Source of the DNA: Treponema sp.
GTDB taxonomy: Bacteria; Spirochaetota; Spirochaetia; Treponematales; UBA12059
Length of the DNA stretch: 6,199 nt
Direction of reading: 5' to 3'
NCBI GenBank assembly: GCA_012517645.1
Contig: JAAYUR010000314.1
Coordinates: forward strand, 1 to 6,199
Of this stretch, positions 5,280 through 6,199 are shown one piece after another. The notes under the pieces were generated by a model, which made no database searches, was not told where the DNA came from, and was given only the letters and a program-made list of their open reading frames with translations. Numbering within the stretch: position 1 is the first letter of the stretch; the number at the start of each line of letters is the position of its first letter. A program made the translations under genes and the position numbers.

Positions 5280-6199
5280 ATGGAAAACCTTTCCAAGTAC
5301 CTTTCCGTCGTGGACCGGACGGATCCCATCAAGTACACGGGCCGGGTGACCAAGGTCCAGGGGCTCCTGGTGGAATCCCGCGGCCCCCGGGCGGTCATCG
5401 GGGAGGTCTGCAAGATCCTTATACCCAAAACCGACCGCGCCGCGTTCGCGGAGGTGGTGGGACTCCGGGGAGAATCCGTCCAGCTCATGTCCTATTCCAA
5501 CCTGGACGGCATAGAGGCGGGCTGTACCGTCATAGCCACGGGAGACCTTTTATCCGTACCGGTTTCGAAGAGGCTCTTGGGACGGGTCCTCGATTCCATG
5601 GGAAGGCCCGTGGACGGCAAGGGGGACATCGTATCCGACCAGTCCTATCCCGCCGTGGCCCAGCCTCCCGATCCCCTGACGCGCAGGCGGATCACCCGAC
5701 GCATCGTGACCGGAGTCCGCTCCGTGGACGGCCTTCTGCCCTTGGGCAAGGGCCAGCGGATCGGAATCTTCGCGGGATCGGGGGTCGGAAAGTCCACCAT
5801 CCTGGGGATGGTCGCCCGGAATACGAACGCGGACGTGAACGTCATAGCCCTGATCGGGGAACGGGGGCGGGAAGTACGGGAGTTCCTGGAGAACGACCTG
5901 GGGGAGGAAGGACTCGCGCGTTCGGTCGTGATCGTCTCCACCGGGGACACGCCTCCCCTGGCCCGGCTCCGGGGGGCCTACGTCGCCACGGCTGTGGCGG
6001 AGTATTTCCGGGACCAGGGGCTGGACGTCATGCTCCTCTTCGATTCCGTGACCCGCTTCGCCCGGGCACAGCGGGAGATCGGGCTGGCCGTGGGCGAGCC
6101 TCCCACGACCCGGGGCTACACCCCCAGCGTGTTCGATTCCCTTCCGCGGCTCCTGGAACGGTCCGGCGCCTCCGACAAGGGTACGATCACCGGGATCTA
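5280..6199 (+). CDS. fliI: Flagellar export ATPase FliI, 3' end cut by window edge
   Basis: FliI is the hexameric ATPase of the flagellar type III export apparatus and is related to the F1 beta subunit. The window holds 306 residues of an expected 440-450; no stop is reached. The N-terminal beta-barrel domain covers about 1-95. The P-loop is FAGSGVGKST (164-173, K171). GERGRE (193-198) holds the catalytic Glu E194, and the Walker B strand VMLLFDSVTRF ends on D255. The spacings K171-E194 (23) and K171-D255 (84) equal those of Salmonella FliI (K188, E211, D272), which argues for an intact active site. GEPPTTRGYTPSVF (272-285) is the conserved loop of this ATPase family. The ATG at 5280 lies 10 bases after the fliH stop. 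Its ribosome site is weak (GGGG at 5273-5276), so it may depend on translation coming from fliH. Position after fliH separates it from non-flagellar homologues such as SctN. Confidence 0.96.
   Translation, partial: MENLSKYLSVVDRTDPIKYTGRVTKVQGLLVESRGPRAVIGEVCKILIPKTDRAAFAEVVGLRGESVQLMSYSNLDGIEAGCTVIATGDLLSVPVSKRLLGRVLDSMGRPVDGKGDIVSDQSYPAVAQPPDPLTRRRITRRIVTGVRSVDGLLPLGKGQRIGIFAGSGVGKSTILGMVARNTNADVNVIALIGERGREVREFLENDLGEEGLARSVVIVSTGDTPPLARLRGAYVATAVAEYFRDQGLDVMLLFDSVTRFARAQREIGLAVGEPPTTRGYTPSVFDSLPRLLERSGASDKGTITGI

Noticed and set aside
1021..6199. A non-flagellar type III secretion (injectisome) cluster
   Set aside because: FlgB, FlgC, FliE and the FliG switch protein are flagellum-specific, so the FliF/FliH/FliI homologues belong to a flagellum.

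Overview
The window is the first part of a flagellar basal-body and export operon, all on the + strand: flgB, flgC, fliE, fliF, fliG, fliH, and the first two thirds of fliI, which runs off the right edge. The DNA is GC-rich (roughly 60-65 % by eye) and codon use is uniform across the genes. The order flgB-flgC-fliE-fliF-fliG-fliH-fliI is the one known from the spirochaete flgB operons (Treponema, Borrelia) and also occurs in other phyla such as Firmicutes. FliF, FliG and FliH resemble spirochaete homologues in style, so a GC-rich member of the Spirochaetota is my best guess. This is recognition from memory, not a search.

Layout. Bases 1-115 are a leader with no recognisable gene. It holds two perfect, short-loop inverted repeats, a possible sigma-28-like promoter, and a strong Shine-Dalgarno site for flgB. 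flgB (116-535), flgC (559-1017) and fliE (1021-1362) follow with gaps of 23 and 3 bases. A 154-base gap (1363-1516) then separates fliE from fliF. It is the only long gap in the operon and contains two arrays of a degenerate 7-base repeat in opposite orientation around a GC-rich hairpin. fliF (1517-3223), fliG (3227-4330), fliH (4343-5269) and fliI (5280 to beyond 6199) follow with gaps of 3, 12 and 10 bases, so translational coupling is likely.

How the genes work together. FliF builds the MS ring in the inner membrane. FliE joins that ring to the proximal rod proteins FlgB and FlgC. FliG binds the cytoplasmic C-terminus of FliF and carries the charged surface on which the stator acts. FliH and FliI are the stator-like linker and the ATPase of the flagellar type III export apparatus, which exports the rod proteins. 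The key residues I could check (FliG charged residues, FliI Walker motifs and catalytic Glu, the FliH glycine repeat, the FlgB/FlgC rod motifs) are intact, so the operon looks functional.

I see no new protein system here. The parts worth a second look are non-coding: the leader with competing hairpins and the heptamer-repeat element between fliE and fliF.
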